34,595 nt of DNA from an uncultured Oscillospiraceae bacterium (GTDB taxonomy: Bacteria; Bacillota; Clostridia; Oscillospirales; Oscillospiraceae), in NCBI GenBank assembly GCA_947629755.1, contig CANREY010000015.1, positions 1 through 34,595 of the forward strand. Reading direction: 5' to 3'. Under the pieces are notes generated by a model, which was not told the DNA's origin, did no database searches, and saw only the letters and a list, made by a program, of their open reading frames with translations. Numbering within the stretch: position 1 is the stretch's first letter; every line of letters starts with the position of its first letter. The translations under genes and the position numbers were made by a program. Positions 1 through 9,172 of the stretch are shown piece by piece.

Positions 1-24
1 GTCCGCTTTTTTGTTGTATCAAGC

Positions 25-366
25 TTACACCAGCTCGATTATTCCCATCTCGGCGGCGTCGCCGCGGCGGGTGCCGATGCGGGTCACGCGGGTGTAGCCG
101 CCGTTGCGGTCGGCGTACTTGGGGGCCAGCTCCTTGAAGACCTTGGTCACCACGTCCTCGCGGGTGATAAAGGCCAGGGCCTCCCGGCGTGAGGCAAGGG
201 TGTTGTCCTTGCCAAGAGTTATCATCTTCTCAGCAAGAGGCGCGATCTCGCTGGCTCTGGTGTAGGTGGTCTCCAGCTTTCCCTTGTCAAGGAAATCGGT
301 GACCAGCTGACGCAGAAGGGCCCTGCGCTGATCGGTGGTCTTGCCGAGCTTGCGGGTTCCAGGCAT
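25..366 (-). CDS. rplQ: 50S ribosomal protein L17
   Basis: This 113-residue protein is a structural component of the large ribosomal subunit near the exit tunnel. The N-terminus with [15 protein letters not shown] and the C-terminal [19 protein letters not shown] stretch are diagnostic for bacterial L17, and the length is normal for Firmicutes. It is the last gene of the alpha operon, 24 nt after rpoA, with AGGAGGAG upstream of the ATG. Only 24 bases follow the stop in this window, so the operon terminator is not visible. Confidence 0.97.
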   Translation of the reverse strand: MPGTRKLGKTTDQRRALLRQLVTDFLDKGKLETTYTRASEIAPLAEKMITLGKDNTLASRREALAFITREDVVTKVFKELAPKYADRNGGYTRVTRIGTRRGDAAEMGIIELV

Positions 367-390
367 ATATTTCTCCTCCTTTGCGCGAAG

Positions 391-1347
391 TTAGTTGTTG
401 TCGTCACTGGCCAGGCTCAAGCCCATCATGGCCAGCTTGTGGATTACCTCCTCCAGGGACTTGTGGCCCAGGTTGCGCACCTTGATCATCTCGGCCTCCG
501 TCTTGGAGATGAGCTCCTCCACGGTGTTGATGTTGGCGCGCTTGAGGCAGTTGAAGCTTCGGACGGAAAGGTCCAGCTCCTCTATGGTCATCTCAAGGAC
601 CTTATCCCGCTGGGTCTCGGCCTTCTCCACGATGAGGGACTTGGAGCCCGCGGCCTCGGACAGGTCCGTGAACAGGGTGAAGTGGTCGCAGAGAATCTTT
701 GCTCCCATGCTCACCGCGTCCCTGGCGGAGATGGTCCTGTCTGTCCAGACCTCCAGCGTGAGCTTGTCGAAGTCGGTCATGTTGCCCACGCGGGTGTTCT
801 CCACCGCGTAATTGACCTTCAGGACAGGTGTGTAGATGGAGTCCACGGGGATAACGCCGATGACCTGCTGAGTCTGGTTGGCTTTGTTGCGCTCAGCGGA
901 GACATAGCCCCGGCCGTGGCTCATGGTTATGTCCATGCGCAGGTGGGCGTCGGGGCCCAGGTGGGCGATAACGAGGTCGGGGTTCAGTATCTCCACCTCG
1001 CCGTCGGCCTTGATGTCGCCGGCGGTGACGGCGCCCTCGCCGATGGCCTCGATATAGACCGTCTTCTCACCCTCGCAATGGAGCTTGGCGATGATGGACT
1101 TCAGGTTCAGGACGATCTCGGTCACGTCCTCCTTCACGCCGGGGATAGTGCTGAATTCGTGGTTCACACCGGCGATCTTGACGCTCGTCACCGCGGTACC
1201 GGGAAGGGACGAGAGAAGTATCCTACGAAGGGAGTTGCCCAGCGTTATGCCGTAGCCGCGCTCCAACGGCTCCACGACATACTTGCCGTAGGACTCGTCT
1301 TCCGGGGTCTCAATACATTCGATACGCGGCTTCTCAATTTCAATCAC
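391..1347 (-). CDS. rpoA: DNA-directed RNA polymerase subunit alpha
   Basis: The alpha subunit nucleates RNA polymerase assembly; its C-terminal domain contacts UP elements and activators. The protein is 318 residues, the usual length. The N-terminal dimerisation domain begins with [28 protein letters not shown]-like sequence (read in parts), and includes [14 protein letters not shown]. The C-terminal domain shows [15 protein letters not shown] and the helix-hairpin-helix segment [12 protein letters not shown]. The start codon is GTG, preceded by AAGGAGG at 10 nt. It lies 69 nt after rpsD and 24 nt before rplQ in the alpha operon. Confidence 0.98.
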   Translation of the reverse strand: MIEIEKPRIECIETPEDESYGKYVVEPLERGYGITLGNSLRRILLSSLPGTAVTSVKIAGVNHEFSTIPGVKEDVTEIVLNLKSIIAKLHCEGEKTVYIEAIGEGAVTAGDIKADGEVEILNPDLVIAHLGPDAHLRMDITMSHGRGYVSAERNKANQTQQVIGVIPVDSIYTPVLKVNYAVENTRVGNMTDFDKLTLEVWTDRTISARDAVSMGAKILCDHFTLFTDLSEAAGSKSLIVEKAETQRDKVLEMTIEELDLSVRSFNCLKRANINTVEELISKTEAEMIKVRNLGHKSLEEVIHKLAMMGLSLASDDNN

Positions 1348-1416
1348 TAATTTATACCCTCCTTATTAAGTTCAGGCGCTTTCGCGCGTGTGCGGATGCT
1401 GATCGAGGGCTTAGTA

Positions 1417-2028
1417 TTACTTGGAATAGAGCTCGACGATGAGCTGCTCCTCCACGGGCAGGTCGATGTCGTCCCTGGCGGGATTGGTCAGGACCTTGCC
1501 GGTCATGGTGCCCAGATCCTTCTCAAGCCACTTGGGGGGCGTGACGATGACCGCGTCCTCGCCGGTGAGGCGCTTGAACATGGGGGACTTGCGGCTCTTT
1601 TCACGGACCTCGATGACGTCGCCGGGCTTGACAAGGTAGGAGGGAATGTCCACTCTCTTGCCGTTCACGTTGAAGTGACCGTGGGTCACGGCCTGACGGG
1701 CCTCGCGGCGGGTCATGGCAAAGCCGAGACGGTAGATGACGTTATCAAGACGGCGCTCGATGGTGGTGAGCAGGACCTCGCCGGTCTGGCCGGGGGCCTT
1801 GGCGGCCTTCTCATAGTAGCCGCGGAACTGCTTCTCCAGTATGCCGTATACGAATTTGACCTTCTGCTTCTCGTTGAGCTGCATGGCGTACTCGCCCTGC
1901 TTGCGGCGGATCTGACCCTTGGGATTGCGAATGGTGTCGGATTTCGTCTTAGCGGTATAGCCCATATAAGCAGGAGAAATGCCCAGCGCCTTGCAACGCT
2001 TCACGATGGGCTGCATATTCTTAGCCAT
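1417..2028 (-). CDS. rpsD: 30S ribosomal protein S4, form without zinc cysteines
   Basis: S4 nucleates assembly of the 16S rRNA 5' domain. The protein has 203 residues. The S4 RNA-binding domain is seen from about residue 93 ([19 protein letters not shown], then [18 protein letters not shown]). The N-terminal region contains a single cysteine, so the four-Cys zinc site of some bacterial S4 proteins is absent. In many bacteria S4 represses its own operon; no S4-binding leader was identified here. AAGGAGG precedes the ATG. Confidence 0.97.
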   Translation of the reverse strand: MAKNMQPIVKRCKALGISPAYMGYTAKTKSDTIRNPKGQIRRKQGEYAMQLNEKQKVKFVYGILEKQFRGYYEKAAKAPGQTGEVLLTTIERRLDNVIYRLGFAMTRREARQAVTHGHFNVNGKRVDIPSYLVKPGDVIEVREKSRKSPMFKRLTGEDAVIVTPPKWLEKDLGTMTGKVLTNPARDDIDLPVEEQLIVELYSK

Positions 2029-2052
2029 AGTATATTTTTCCTCCTTCTTCGA

Positions 2053-2457
2053 TCACACGCGGCGGCGCTTGGGCGGCCGGCAGCCGTTATGGGCGATGGG
2101 GGTCACGTCCTTGATCATGGTGACCTCAAGGCCCACGGTCTGCAGGGCGCGGATAGCGGCCTCACGTCCGGAGCCGGGGCCCTTGACAAAGACCTCGACG
2201 GTCTTAAGGCCGTGCTCCATGGCGGCCCTGGCCGCGGTCTCGGCGGCCGTCTGGGCGGCGAAGGGGGTGCTCTTCTTGCTCCCGCGGAATCCCATTCCAC
2301 CGGCGGAGGCCCAGCTGAGGGCGTTGCCGAAGGAATCGGTCACGGTGACCATGGTGTTGTTGAAGCTGGAGCTGATATGCACCTGGCCTTTTTCGATGTT
2401 CTTGCGCTCGCGGCGGCGGGTACGGACTACCTTGCCTTTTGTGGTGTTTCCTGCCAT
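2053..2457 (-). CDS. rpsK: 30S ribosomal protein S11
   Basis: S11 lies in the platform of the small subunit and contacts the mRNA in the E site. The 134-residue protein shows the family core [23 protein letters not shown] split across strand and turn, [14 protein letters not shown], and the basic C-terminus [13 protein letters not shown]. Length and ends are normal. It sits 24 nt upstream of rpsD and 16 nt downstream of rpsM. Confidence 0.97.
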   Translation of the reverse strand: MAGNTTKGKVVRTRRRERKNIEKGQVHISSSFNNTMVTVTDSFGNALSWASAGGMGFRGSKKSTPFAAQTAAETAARAAMEHGLKTVEVFVKGPGSGREAAIRALQTVGLEVTMIKDVTPIAHNGCRPPKRRRV

Positions 2458-2473
2458 AGTGAATATCCCTCCC

Positions 2474-2842
2474 TTACTTCTTCTTATTGGCTATGGTGCG
2501 CTTCGGACCCTTGCGGGTGCGGGCGTTGGTCTTGCTTCTCTGTCCGCGGACAGGCAGACCCCTTCTGTGGCGGGTGCCACGGTAGCAGCCGATCTCGGTG
2601 AGGCGCTTTATGTCGAGAGCCACCTGACGCCTGAGATCGCCCTCCACCACATAGTGGTGGTCGATGCACTCACGAAGGGCGGCCTCCTGAGCCTCGGTCA
2701 GGTCCTTGACACGGGTGTCGGGGTTGATGCCGGTCTGCTCCAAAATCTGTTTCGCGCTTGTCCTGCCGATGCCATAGACATAGGTGAGGCCGATCTCGAT
2801 CCGCTTGTCGCGGGGCAGGTCAACGCCGGAAATTCTTGCCAT
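2474..2842 (-). CDS. rpsM: 30S ribosomal protein S13
   Basis: S13 sits in the head of the small subunit and forms bridges to L5 and to P-site tRNA. The 122-residue product begins [21 protein letters not shown], has the helix-two-turn-helix [12 protein letters not shown], and ends in a lysine/arginine-rich tail that contacts tRNA ([18 protein letters not shown]). It lies 16 nt before rpsK and follows rpmJ by 41 nt. Confidence 0.97.
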   Translation of the reverse strand: MARISGVDLPRDKRIEIGLTYVYGIGRTSAKQILEQTGINPDTRVKDLTEAQEAALRECIDHHYVVEGDLRRQVALDIKRLTEIGCYRGTRHRRGLPVRGQRSKTNARTRKGPKRTIANKKK

Positions 2843-2883
2843 ACTTTATGACCATTCCTTTCTTCGTTCAGTCGTGTGTCCGC

Positions 2884-3030
<147 letters not shown>

Positions 3031-3249
3031 TTACTTTGTACGCCAGGTTATCCTGCCGCGGGTCAGGTCGTAGGGCGACATCTGCACCGTCACCTTGTCC
3101 CCCGGAAGGATCCTGATGAAGTTCATGCGAAGCTTGCCGGAGATATGCGCCAGTATAATGTGGCCGTTTCCGATATCCACATTGAACATGGTGTTGGGTA
3201 ATGACTCAACAACGGTACCTTCGAGCTCGATCACATCATCTTTAGCCAA
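3031..3249 (-). CDS. infA: Translation initiation factor IF-1
   Basis: IF-1 is a single OB-fold protein that occupies the ribosomal A site during initiation. The 72-residue product [19 protein letters not shown] and the later [18 protein letters not shown] are typical. The start is TTG at 3249: AAGGAGG ends 8 nt before it, and starting there gives the normal length. The gene overlaps the end of the upstream KOW gene by 8 nt, which suggests translational coupling. Confidence 0.96.
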   Translation of the reverse strand: MAKDDVIELEGTVVESLPNTMFNVDIGNGHIILAHISGKLRMNFIRILPGDKVTVQMSPYDLTRGRITWRTK

Positions 3250-3532
3250 TGTGCATACCTCCTTTTTCTTCCTCCCCCGCCTTACCTGCGAGGGCGCGTC
3301 TCAATTCGCTGTTGGTCACCTTCTCGCCCGCGCGGAGCTTCATGTCGGTACGTTCGTCCGAGCGCTCCACGAATCGAAGGTGCTTCAGCTTCTTCTTTTT
3401 CGGTTTCTCGATCCGTCGGCCTTTCCCGTCGGCGATAAGGGCGTAGAGCCCGTCGCTCTCCGTGACGAAGAAAAGCTCTCCGGCGTCCCGGCCCTGAAGG
3501 GACCGGACAACGTCCCCCTTCTGAAGCTCCAT
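3242..3532 (-). CDS. KOW-domain RNA-binding protein (L14e/L6e/L27e-like)
   Basis: This 96-residue protein starts [20 protein letters not shown], a KOW-type motif found in ribosome-associated proteins. A strongly basic patch ([11 protein letters not shown]) follows, then a charged, probably flexible tail ending KGGMHIG. Related small KOW proteins sit between map and infA in many Clostridia and are assumed to bind rRNA, but the exact role is not established. ATG at 3532 is preceded by GGAGGTG. The start lies 1 nt after the map stop, and the 3' end runs 8 nt into infA. Confidence 0.82.
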   Translation of the reverse strand: MELQKGDVVRSLQGRDAGELFFVTESDGLYALIADGKGRRIEKPKKKKLKHLRFVERSDERTDMKLRAGEKVTNSELRRALAGKAGEEEKGGMHIG

Positions 3533-3533
3533 C

Positions 3534-4295
3534 TCACACCTCCGGCTCAGGGACCGTGAGTATCTCAGGCTCGCCGTCGGTGACGAGTATGGAGTTTTCG
3601 TAGTGGGCCGCCATGGAGCCGTCCTTGGTGACCACGGTCCAGCCGTCACGCAGCGTGCGGACCGCCCAATCGCCCGCGGCGACCATTGGCTCCACCGCCA
3701 GCGTCATGCCGCGGACTATCCTGGCCCCGTGCCCGGCTTTGCCGTAGTTGGGTATCTCAGGCTCCTCGTGCATCACGGCTCCGACGCCGTGTCCCACGTA
3801 GTCGCGTATGACCGAAAAACCGTTGACCTCCACGTATTCCTGGACCGCGTGGCCGATGTCGGAGATCCGGTATCCCGGACGGGCGTATTTTATGCCCTCG
3901 TAAAAGCTCTGCTTAGTGACACGCAAAAGCCTTTCCGCCTCGTCGTCCCTCGCGTTTCCCGCGATGAAGGTCGCCGCGCAATCCCCAACGAACCCGTCAA
4001 AGGTGGCGCCCACGTCGATGCTGACGATGTCGCCGTCCTTTATGACGTACTTGCCCGGTATGCCGTGTATGACCACCTCGTTCACCGAGATGCACACGCT
4101 GGCCGGGTAGTCGTTGTAGCCGAGGAAGGTGGGGTACGCGTGCTCTGATCTGATAAATGATTCTACCGCTTTGTCTATTTCTTGGGTTGTTGCGCCGGGG
4201 ACCGCCATTTTTCCCGCAAGTTCGCGGGCAGCCGCGGCAATTCGTCCAGCCTTGCGCATCTTTTCAATTTCCCGGAGTGACTTTATACGTATCAT
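3534..4295 (-). CDS. map: Type I methionine aminopeptidase
   Basis: Map removes the initiator methionine from nascent proteins with a dinuclear metal centre. The 253-residue protein has the pita-bread fold motifs: the metal-binding aspartates in SIDVGATFDGFVGDCAATF, the histidine in YVGHGVGAVMHEEPEIPNYG, and the glutamate in TLAVEPMV. There is no N-terminal zinc finger or SH3 extension, so it is the short bacterial form. It starts 2 nt after the adk stop and ends 1 nt before the KOW gene. Confidence 0.97.
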   Translation of the reverse strand: MIRIKSLREIEKMRKAGRIAAAARELAGKMAVPGATTQEIDKAVESFIRSEHAYPTFLGYNDYPASVCISVNEVVIHGIPGKYVIKDGDIVSIDVGATFDGFVGDCAATFIAGNARDDEAERLLRVTKQSFYEGIKYARPGYRISDIGHAVQEYVEVNGFSVIRDYVGHGVGAVMHEEPEIPNYGKAGHGARIVRGMTLAVEPMVAAGDWAVRTLRDGWTVVTKDGSMAAHYENSILVTDGEPEILTVPEPEV

Positions 4296-4297
4296 GC

Positions 4298-4933
4298 TCA
4301 GTCTATCCCCAGGGCCTCGAACACCTTTTGGGAGGTGGCCTCTATGGTGTCCTCCCCTACCACGGTGACCAGCTTGCCGCGGGACTTGTAGTAGTCAAGA
4401 AGCGGCTCGGTCTGGGCGTGGTACACGTTGAGGCGGCTCTGGACCGTCTCAGGCAGGTCGTCCTTCCTTACGGTGAGCTTGCCGCCGCAGGAGTCGCAGA
4501 TCCCCTCCACCTTGGGGGGATTGCTCTCCACATGGTAGGTGGCGGAGCACACACTGCAGGTGCGCCTGCCGGACATGCGCTTTGTGATGACCTCGTCGGG
4601 GACGTGGATACACAAGGCGGTGTCCACCTCTATGCCGTTGGCCTCAAGGGCGTCGGCCTGGGCGACGGTGCGGGGCACACCGTCAAGAATGTAGCCCCTC
4701 TTGCAGTCGTCCTTCGACACGCGCTCGGCCACGATGCCGATTATGACGTCGTCGGGCACGAGCTGGCCGGCCTCTATGATGGCCTTGGCGCGAAGTCCTA
4801 CGGGCGTGCCCTCCCGGACAGCGGCCCGCAGGATATTGCCTGTGGAAATGGTGGGAATTTCAAGCTTGCGGGAGATTATGTCCGCCTGGGTGCCCTTACC
4901 GGCCCCTGGGGCTCCTAAAAGTATGAGTTTCAT
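4298..4933 (-). CDS. adk: Adenylate kinase, zinc-lid form
   Basis: Adk interconverts ATP + AMP and two ADP. The 211-residue protein starts MKLILLGAPGAGKGTQAD with the P-loop GAPGAGKGT at residues 7-15. The LID domain carries two Cys-X2-Cys pairs (CSVC and CDSC), which indicates the long form with a structural zinc, as in most Gram-positive bacteria. ATG at 4933 is chosen over a codon six residues upstream because AAGGAG lies 6 nt before it. It follows secY by 14 nt, as usual in spc operons. Confidence 0.97.
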   Translation of the reverse strand: MKLILLGAPGAGKGTQADIISRKLEIPTISTGNILRAAVREGTPVGLRAKAIIEAGQLVPDDVIIGIVAERVSKDDCKRGYILDGVPRTVAQADALEANGIEVDTALCIHVPDEVITKRMSGRRTCSVCSATYHVESNPPKVEGICDSCGGKLTVRKDDLPETVQSRLNVYHAQTEPLLDYYKSRGKLVTVVGEDTIEATSQKVFEALGID

Positions 4934-4947
4934 ACCGCGCTCCTTAA

Positions 4948-6252
4948 TCATTCAAGAAATCCCTTGTAGTTGCGCATGATGAGCTGGGCCTCCAGACCTC
5001 TCACGGTCTCAAGGGCAACGCCCACAACGATTATGAGGGAGGTGCCGCCTATGGAGATGCCGGAGCTGTGGGCGGTCTCGGAGATCGCGCCCACGATGAG
5101 GGGCACAAGAGCGATTATGGCCAGATAGATGGCGCCGAACAGCGTGACCTTGTTGAGGACCTTGGCTATGAAGTCGCTGGTGGGCTTGCCCGGACGGAAG
5201 CCGGGAATGTAGCCGCCGTTCTTCTTTAGGTTGTTGGAGACCTCAATGGGGTTGAACTGAATGGTGGAGTAGAAATAGCTGAAGAAGATTATCAGCAGGA
5301 AGTACAGCACCATGTAGAGGACGCTTGTCTGGTCAAAGAGCTTGAGGAAGGTACCCCAGCCGCCGGCGCTCTTGCTGGTCTTGCCGAAGAACATTCCCAC
5401 CGTGGCGGGCAGGCTCGCGATGGAGCTTGCGAAGATCACGGGCAGGACGCCGGACATGTTGACCTTGAGAGGCAGGTGGGTGGACTGGCCGCCGTAGACC
5501 TTGCGGCCCACCACGCGCTTGGAGTACATAACGGGGATACGCCTCTCGGCGTTGGTGACGATGACGATAAGGACGATCATGGCCAGAGCCCCGATTATCA
5601 TAAGGGGATAGATGACGTAGACCTTCCAGCTCTCGGCATTGATGAGTGTGTTCACCATGCTGATGACGGTGTTGGGCACCCTTGCGATGATGCCTGCAAA
5701 GAGTATGATGGAGATGCCGTTGCCGATACCGAACTCAGTGAGCTGCTCACCCATCCACATAACGAGGGTGGAGCCGGCGACCAAAGTGGCCACGATAACG
5801 ATGGCGGGCCACACGCCGGTCTTGGACATGAGCTGGTTCGTGGAGAGTATCACGTAGTAGCCGTAGGCCTGCAGAAGCGCGATACCGATGGTGGTGTAGC
5901 GGGTGATGTTCTCTATCTTCTTCTTGCCTTCCTCGCCGCCCTCCTTGGAGAGCCTCTCCAAAGCGGGGATAGCGATGGTCAGAAGCTGGATAATGATGCT
6001 GGCGTTGATATAGGGCTGTATGGAGAGGGCGAACACGGTGCCGTAGGAGAAGGCCGAGCCGCTCATCACGTTATATAAGCCCAATATGGTGCCGGAAAGG
6101 TTCTGGTTGAAGTACGCTCCGAGGAGCTGAGTGTCAATAAAGGGAACGGGGACAGCATTGCCCAGTCTGAAAAGCAGTATGACGAACAGAGTGAAAAGGA
6201 GCTTCTTTCTGATCTCAATGACCTTCCAGGCGTTCTTTAATGTCTTGAGCAC
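4948..6252 (-). CDS. secY: Preprotein translocase subunit SecY
   Basis: SecY forms the protein-conducting channel in the cytoplasmic membrane together with SecE and SecG. The 434-residue protein has about ten hydrophobic helices. Typical stretches are RLGNAVPVPFID near the N-terminus, WMGEQLTEFGIGNGISIILF around residue 165, the cytoplasmic loop with ERRIPVMYSKRVVGRK, and KNGGYIPGFRPGKPT near the C-terminal third. The start is GTG, 1 nt after the rplO stop, with GAGGTGA as ribosome-binding site. The partner secG is at 25471. Confidence 0.98.
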   Translation of the reverse strand: MLKTLKNAWKVIEIRKKLLFTLFVILLFRLGNAVPVPFIDTQLLGAYFNQNLSGTILGLYNVMSGSAFSYGTVFALSIQPYINASIIIQLLTIAIPALERLSKEGGEEGKKKIENITRYTTIGIALLQAYGYYVILSTNQLMSKTGVWPAIVIVATLVAGSTLVMWMGEQLTEFGIGNGISIILFAGIIARVPNTVISMVNTLINAESWKVYVIYPLMIIGALAMIVLIVIVTNAERRIPVMYSKRVVGRKVYGGQSTHLPLKVNMSGVLPVIFASSIASLPATVGMFFGKTSKSAGGWGTFLKLFDQTSVLYMVLYFLLIIFFSYFYSTIQFNPIEVSNNLKKNGGYIPGFRPGKPTSDFIAKVLNKVTLFGAIYLAIIALVPLIVGAISETAHSSGISIGGTSLIIVVGVALETVRGLEAQLIMRNYKGFLE

Positions 6253-6253
6253 C

Positions 6254-6694
6254 TCAGATCACCTCAGCCTTTCCGCCAGCCGCCTCGATCTTCGCCTTGG
6301 CCGTCTCGGAAAAAGCAGAGGCTTTAACTGTCAGTTTCTTCGTGATCTCGCCGTTTCCGATGACCTTGACGCCGTACTTGACACCGGAGAGGATACCGGC
6401 CTTCTCAAGGGCCTCCACATCTACGGTGGCGCCGTCCTCAAAGCGGTTGAGCATGGACACGTTCACGCTGTCCAGGGGCTTTGCGAAGATGTTATTGAAG
6501 CCGCGCTTGGGGATGCGGCGGGCCAAAGGCATCTGGCCGCCCTCAAAACCCACACGGACTCCGCCGCCGCTACGGGCCTTCTGGCCCTTGTGTCCGCGGC
6601 CGCCGGTCTTGCCGTTGCCGCTTCCGATACCACGGCCCTTCCTCCAGGCCTTGGAGGTGGAGCCGGCGGCGGGAGATAAGTCGTTAAGTTTCAT
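6254..6694 (-). CDS. rplO: 50S ribosomal protein L15
   Basis: L15 is a late-assembly protein of the large subunit. The 146-residue product has the long basic, glycine-rich N-terminal extension typical of the family ([20 protein letters not shown]), then [17 protein letters not shown]. The folded C-terminal domain ends in an alanine-rich helix. It is 12 nt downstream of rpmD and 1 nt upstream of secY. Confidence 0.97.
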   Translation of the reverse strand: MKLNDLSPAAGSTSKAWRKGRGIGSGNGKTGGRGHKGQKARSGGGVRVGFEGGQMPLARRIPKRGFNNIFAKPLDSVNVSMLNRFEDGATVDVEALEKAGILSGVKYGVKVIGNGEITKKLTVKASAFSETAKAKIEAAGGKAEVI

Positions 6695-6706
6695 TCCCGT
6701 ACCTCC

Positions 6707-6889
6707 TTATTTCTCATCGGTGACCTGGAGGAGGTAGCCTATCTTGGCGATCTTGCCTCTGGTCTGGGGATTGTCGGGCTGGGTGGTCTTGTCGCCGATC
6801 TTGCGGAGCCCCAGGGACTCGGCGGTGGCGACGTGCTTGGCTATCCTGCCGTTGAGGCTCTTGACGAGCGTTATATTAATGTTAGCCAT
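6707..6889 (-). CDS. rpmD: 50S ribosomal protein L30
   Basis: This 60-residue protein matches the short bacterial L30: NITLVKSLNGRIAKHVAT, then LGLRKIGDKTTQPDNPQTRG, and the C-terminal GYLLQVTDE. L30 binds 5S-proximal 23S rRNA in the large subunit. It lies between rpsE and rplO with gaps of 12 nt on each side. AGGAGG precedes the ATG. Confidence 0.96.
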   Translation of the reverse strand: MANINITLVKSLNGRIAKHVATAESLGLRKIGDKTTQPDNPQTRGKIAKIGYLLQVTDEK

Positions 6890-6901
6890 TTTAAGTCCTC
6901 C

Positions 6902-7429
6902 TTAGCCCAGGATCTCTTCGGGGGCCTTGCCGCGGGTAGCCGCGACCTGGGACACGTCCCGAAGGGACTTAAGGCCCTTCATGGTGGCGGCTACCACGTT
7001 GGCGGGGTTGTTGCTCCGCAGGCACTTGGTACGGATATCCGTGATGCCGGCGGCCTCAACGACCGCGCGGACGGCGCCTCCGGCGATAACGCCGGTACCG
7101 GCGGGGGCGGGCTTCAAAAGCACCCGGCCGGCGCCGAATTCGCCGATGACCTCGTGGGGGATCGTGGTCCCCTTCAGGGTGATGTGTGTGAAGTTCTTCT
7201 TGGCGTCCTCGATGCCCTTGCGAATGGCCTCGGAGACCTCAGCGGCCTTGCCAAGGCCGAAGCCGACCTTGCCCTTGCCGTCGCCCACGACCACGAGAGC
7301 GGAGAATTTCATAACGCGTCCGCCCTTGACGGTCTTGGAAACACGGTTGAGGGAGACGACCTTCTCGATATACTCGCTCTTGACCTCCTCGCGGTCGCGG
7401 CGGTTTGATCTTGCGTTGTTGTAAGGCAT
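6902..7429 (-). CDS. rpsE: 30S ribosomal protein S5
   Basis: S5 sits at the mRNA entry channel and contributes to helicase activity and decoding fidelity. The 175-residue protein has the double-stranded-RNA-binding fold ([19 protein letters not shown], then [20 protein letters not shown]) and the S5 C-terminal domain ([18 protein letters not shown], then [12 protein letters not shown]). Length is normal. It follows rplR by 18 nt in the standard spc order. Confidence 0.97.
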   Translation of the reverse strand: MPYNNARSNRRDREEVKSEYIEKVVSLNRVSKTVKGGRVMKFSALVVVGDGKGKVGFGLGKAAEVSEAIRKGIEDAKKNFTHITLKGTTIPHEVIGEFGAGRVLLKPAPAGTGVIAGGAVRAVVEAAGITDIRTKCLRSNNPANVVAATMKGLKSLRDVSQVAATRGKAPEEILG

Positions 7430-7447
7430 ATTCGTTTCCTCCCTCCG

Positions 7448-7807
7448 TTAAAAGTTCAGTCCGCCCTCACGGGCGCCCTCGGCCAGCTCCTGTACGCGGC
7501 CGTGATAGATATAGCCGCCGCGGTCAAAGACCACGTCCTCTATACCCTTGGCCTTGGCCCTCTCGGCGATGAGCTTGCCCACCTTGCGGGCGCCCTCCTT
7601 GTTGGAGCCGGAGCCTTCAAAATCCTTTTCAACGGAAGAAGCGGCGGCCAGCGTGACGCCGTTCACGTCGTCGATGAGCTGGGCGTAGATGTTCTTCTCA
7701 CTGCGGAAAACGTTGAGCCTGGGGCAGTCCGGCGTGCCGGAGATCTTGGCTCTGACTCTCTTGTGGCGCTTTAAGCGCTGTGCGTTAGTATCAGGTCTTT
7801 TAATCAT
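7448..7807 (-). CDS. rplR: 50S ribosomal protein L18
   Basis: L18 anchors 5S rRNA to the large subunit together with L5. The 119-residue protein has the basic N-terminus [15 protein letters not shown] followed by [19 protein letters not shown], and the conserved end with [20 protein letters not shown]. It follows rplF by 16 nt; GGAGGTG lies before the ATG. Confidence 0.97.
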   Translation of the reverse strand: MIKRPDTNAQRLKRHKRVRAKISGTPDCPRLNVFRSEKNIYAQLIDDVNGVTLAAASSVEKDFEGSGSNKEGARKVGKLIAERAKAKGIEDVVFDRGGYIYHGRVQELAEGAREGGLNF

Positions 7808-7823
7808 TTAGGCACACCTCCTT

Positions 7824-8363
7824 TTATTTACCAGTCTTGCCTTCTTTGCGGCGAATGACTTCGTCTGCGTACTTGATGCCCTTGCCCTTATAGGGTTCCG
7901 GCGGCCTCTTGTTGCGAACGTCGGCGGCGAACTGGCCGACCTGCTGCTTGTCGACGCCGCGAATGACCACCTGGTTGGGGTTCGGCACGTCGATGGAGAT
8001 GCCGTCCACCTCAGGGACTATGACCTGATGGGAGTAACCCAGGTTCATGACCAGGTTCTTGCCCTCCTTGGCCGCCCTGTAACCGACGCCGTTGATCTCA
8101 AGAGTCTTGGAAAACTCGTGAGTCACGCCGTGGACCATGTTGTTGAGGAGCGTGCGGGTAAGTCCGTGAAGGGCCCTATTCTCCTTGGTGTCGTCGGGGC
8201 GCTTTACGTGTATGACCTCGCCGTCCTTCTCGATGGACATAACGGGGCAAAGGGTCTTCGTGATGGTCCCCTTGGGGCCCTTGACTGTAACGACGTTGCC
8301 CTCGGCAACTGTCACGTCAACGCCGGCGGGGACGGTAATGGGAGCTCTACCGATTCTTGACAT
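7824..8363 (-). CDS. rplF: 50S ribosomal protein L6
   Basis: L6 lies at the base of the stalk near the sarcin-ricin loop. The 179-residue protein has two repeated L6 domains, starts MSRIGRAPITVPAGVDVTV, and has the family signature in the second domain (PPEPYKGKGIKYADEVIRRK). ATG at 8363 is used because GGGAGGT lies 8 nt upstream and the length then matches the family. An in-frame codon seven residues upstream would overlap rpsH. Confidence 0.97.
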   Translation of the reverse strand: MSRIGRAPITVPAGVDVTVAEGNVVTVKGPKGTITKTLCPVMSIEKDGEVIHVKRPDDTKENRALHGLTRTLLNNMVHGVTHEFSKTLEINGVGYRAAKEGKNLVMNLGYSHQVIVPEVDGISIDVPNPNQVVIRGVDKQQVGQFAADVRNKRPPEPYKGKGIKYADEVIRRKEGKTGK

Positions 8364-8377
8364 AGTATCTACCTCCC

Positions 8378-8773
8378 TTACCACACGAACGCCAGGACTT
8401 CACCGCCGACATGCTGCGCGCGCGCGGCCTTGTCGGTCATGATGCCCTTGGACGTGGAAATGATGGCGGTGCCGAGTCCCTTGAGAACATAAGGTATCTC
8501 GTCGGTGCCCGCGTAAACGCGAAGGCCCGGCTTGGACACGCGGCGGAGTCCCTGGATGACCTTCTCGTTGCCGTTGTACTTCAGGGTCACCTTGATGACT
8601 CCCTGACCACCATCATCGTTGATCTGGAAGCTCTTGATGTATCCCTCGTCAAGCAGGATCTGGGCTATTGCCTTTTTCATGTTTGAGCAGGGGATATCTA
8701 CTGTGGGGTGCTTTGCGGAGTTAGCGTTCCTGATGCGGGTCAGCATATCCGCAATGGGGTCTGTAACTTGCAT
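8378..8773 (-). CDS. rpsH: 30S ribosomal protein S8
   Basis: S8 binds the central domain of 16S rRNA and in many bacteria represses the spc operon through its own mRNA. The 131-residue protein begins [18 protein letters not shown] and ends with the conserved [20 protein letters not shown] segment. It is 198 nt downstream of rpsN, a gap far longer than the others here and filled by a palindromic repeat. AAGGAGG precedes the ATG. Confidence 0.97.
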   Translation of the reverse strand: MQVTDPIADMLTRIRNANSAKHPTVDIPCSNMKKAIAQILLDEGYIKSFQINDDGGQGVIKVTLKYNGNEKVIQGLRRVSKPGLRVYAGTDEIPYVLKGLGTAIISTSKGIMTDKAARAQHVGGEVLAFVW

Positions 8774-8971
8774 TTTCTTGTTTTCCTCCTTGATCAGAGT
8801 TACCGTCCGGTCACCCGGTACGGTTCAGGCGGCGAGGTATCCACGGCAATCCGTGATTGCCGCGGACCTTTCGCCGTCCTATTAAAACTAAATAGAATTA
8901 CCTCTTTGGCTCCCCCTCCGGGGGAGCTGTCACGGCTTCGCCGTGACTGAAGGGGCCGTCGCGCTGAGGGC
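8774..8971. other. Enlarged rpsN-rpsH intergenic region
   Basis: This 198-nt gap interrupts the otherwise tight spc cluster. Its rpsN-proximal part holds one copy of the palindromic repeat described at 8905-8955. The rpsH-proximal part (8774-8900) contains no ORF I can support and no clear promoter; only the rpsH ribosome-binding site is evident. Confidence 0.6.
8905..8955. repeat. Dispersed palindromic repeat, copy A
   Basis: The unit starts TTTGGCTCCCCC and ends GACTGAAGGGG. It contains two inverted repeats: CCCCCTCCGGGGG, and TCACGGC-TTCG-GCCGTGA. Two near-identical copies occur at 15500-15553 and 15574-15627. The ends are semi-complementary (GGCTCCCC against GGGG-C), so the whole unit can fold into a branched hairpin. 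Short elements of this appearance are scattered through gut clostridial genomes, and no transposase is present. Confidence 0.8.
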
Positions 8972-9157
8972 TTACCACGAAGCTTTCTTAACTCCAGGAA
9001 TTTCTCCCTTATAAGCCAGCTCCCTGAAGCAGATACGGCAGATGCCGTAGTTGCGAAGGTAGGCGTGGGGGCGGCCGCAGATCTTGCAGCGGTTGTACTT
9101 GCGGGTGGAGAACTTGGGGTCGCGCTGCTGCTTGAGTATCATAGATTTCTTAGCCAT
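8972..9157 (-). CDS. rpsN: 30S ribosomal protein S14, zinc type (type Z)
   Basis: The 61-residue protein is the short, zinc-binding S14 of the small-subunit head. The zinc knuckle is visible as CKIC followed by CRIC, with [11 protein letters not shown] between, and the start is [16 protein letters not shown]. It is the type usually found in the spc operon of Firmicutes. It follows rplE by 15 nt and ends GVKKASW, the family's usual C-terminus. Confidence 0.97.
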   Translation of the reverse strand: MAKKSMILKQQRDPKFSTRKYNRCKICGRPHAYLRNYGICRICFRELAYKGEIPGVKKASW

Positions 9158-9172
9158 AATTTTTCTCCTCCC

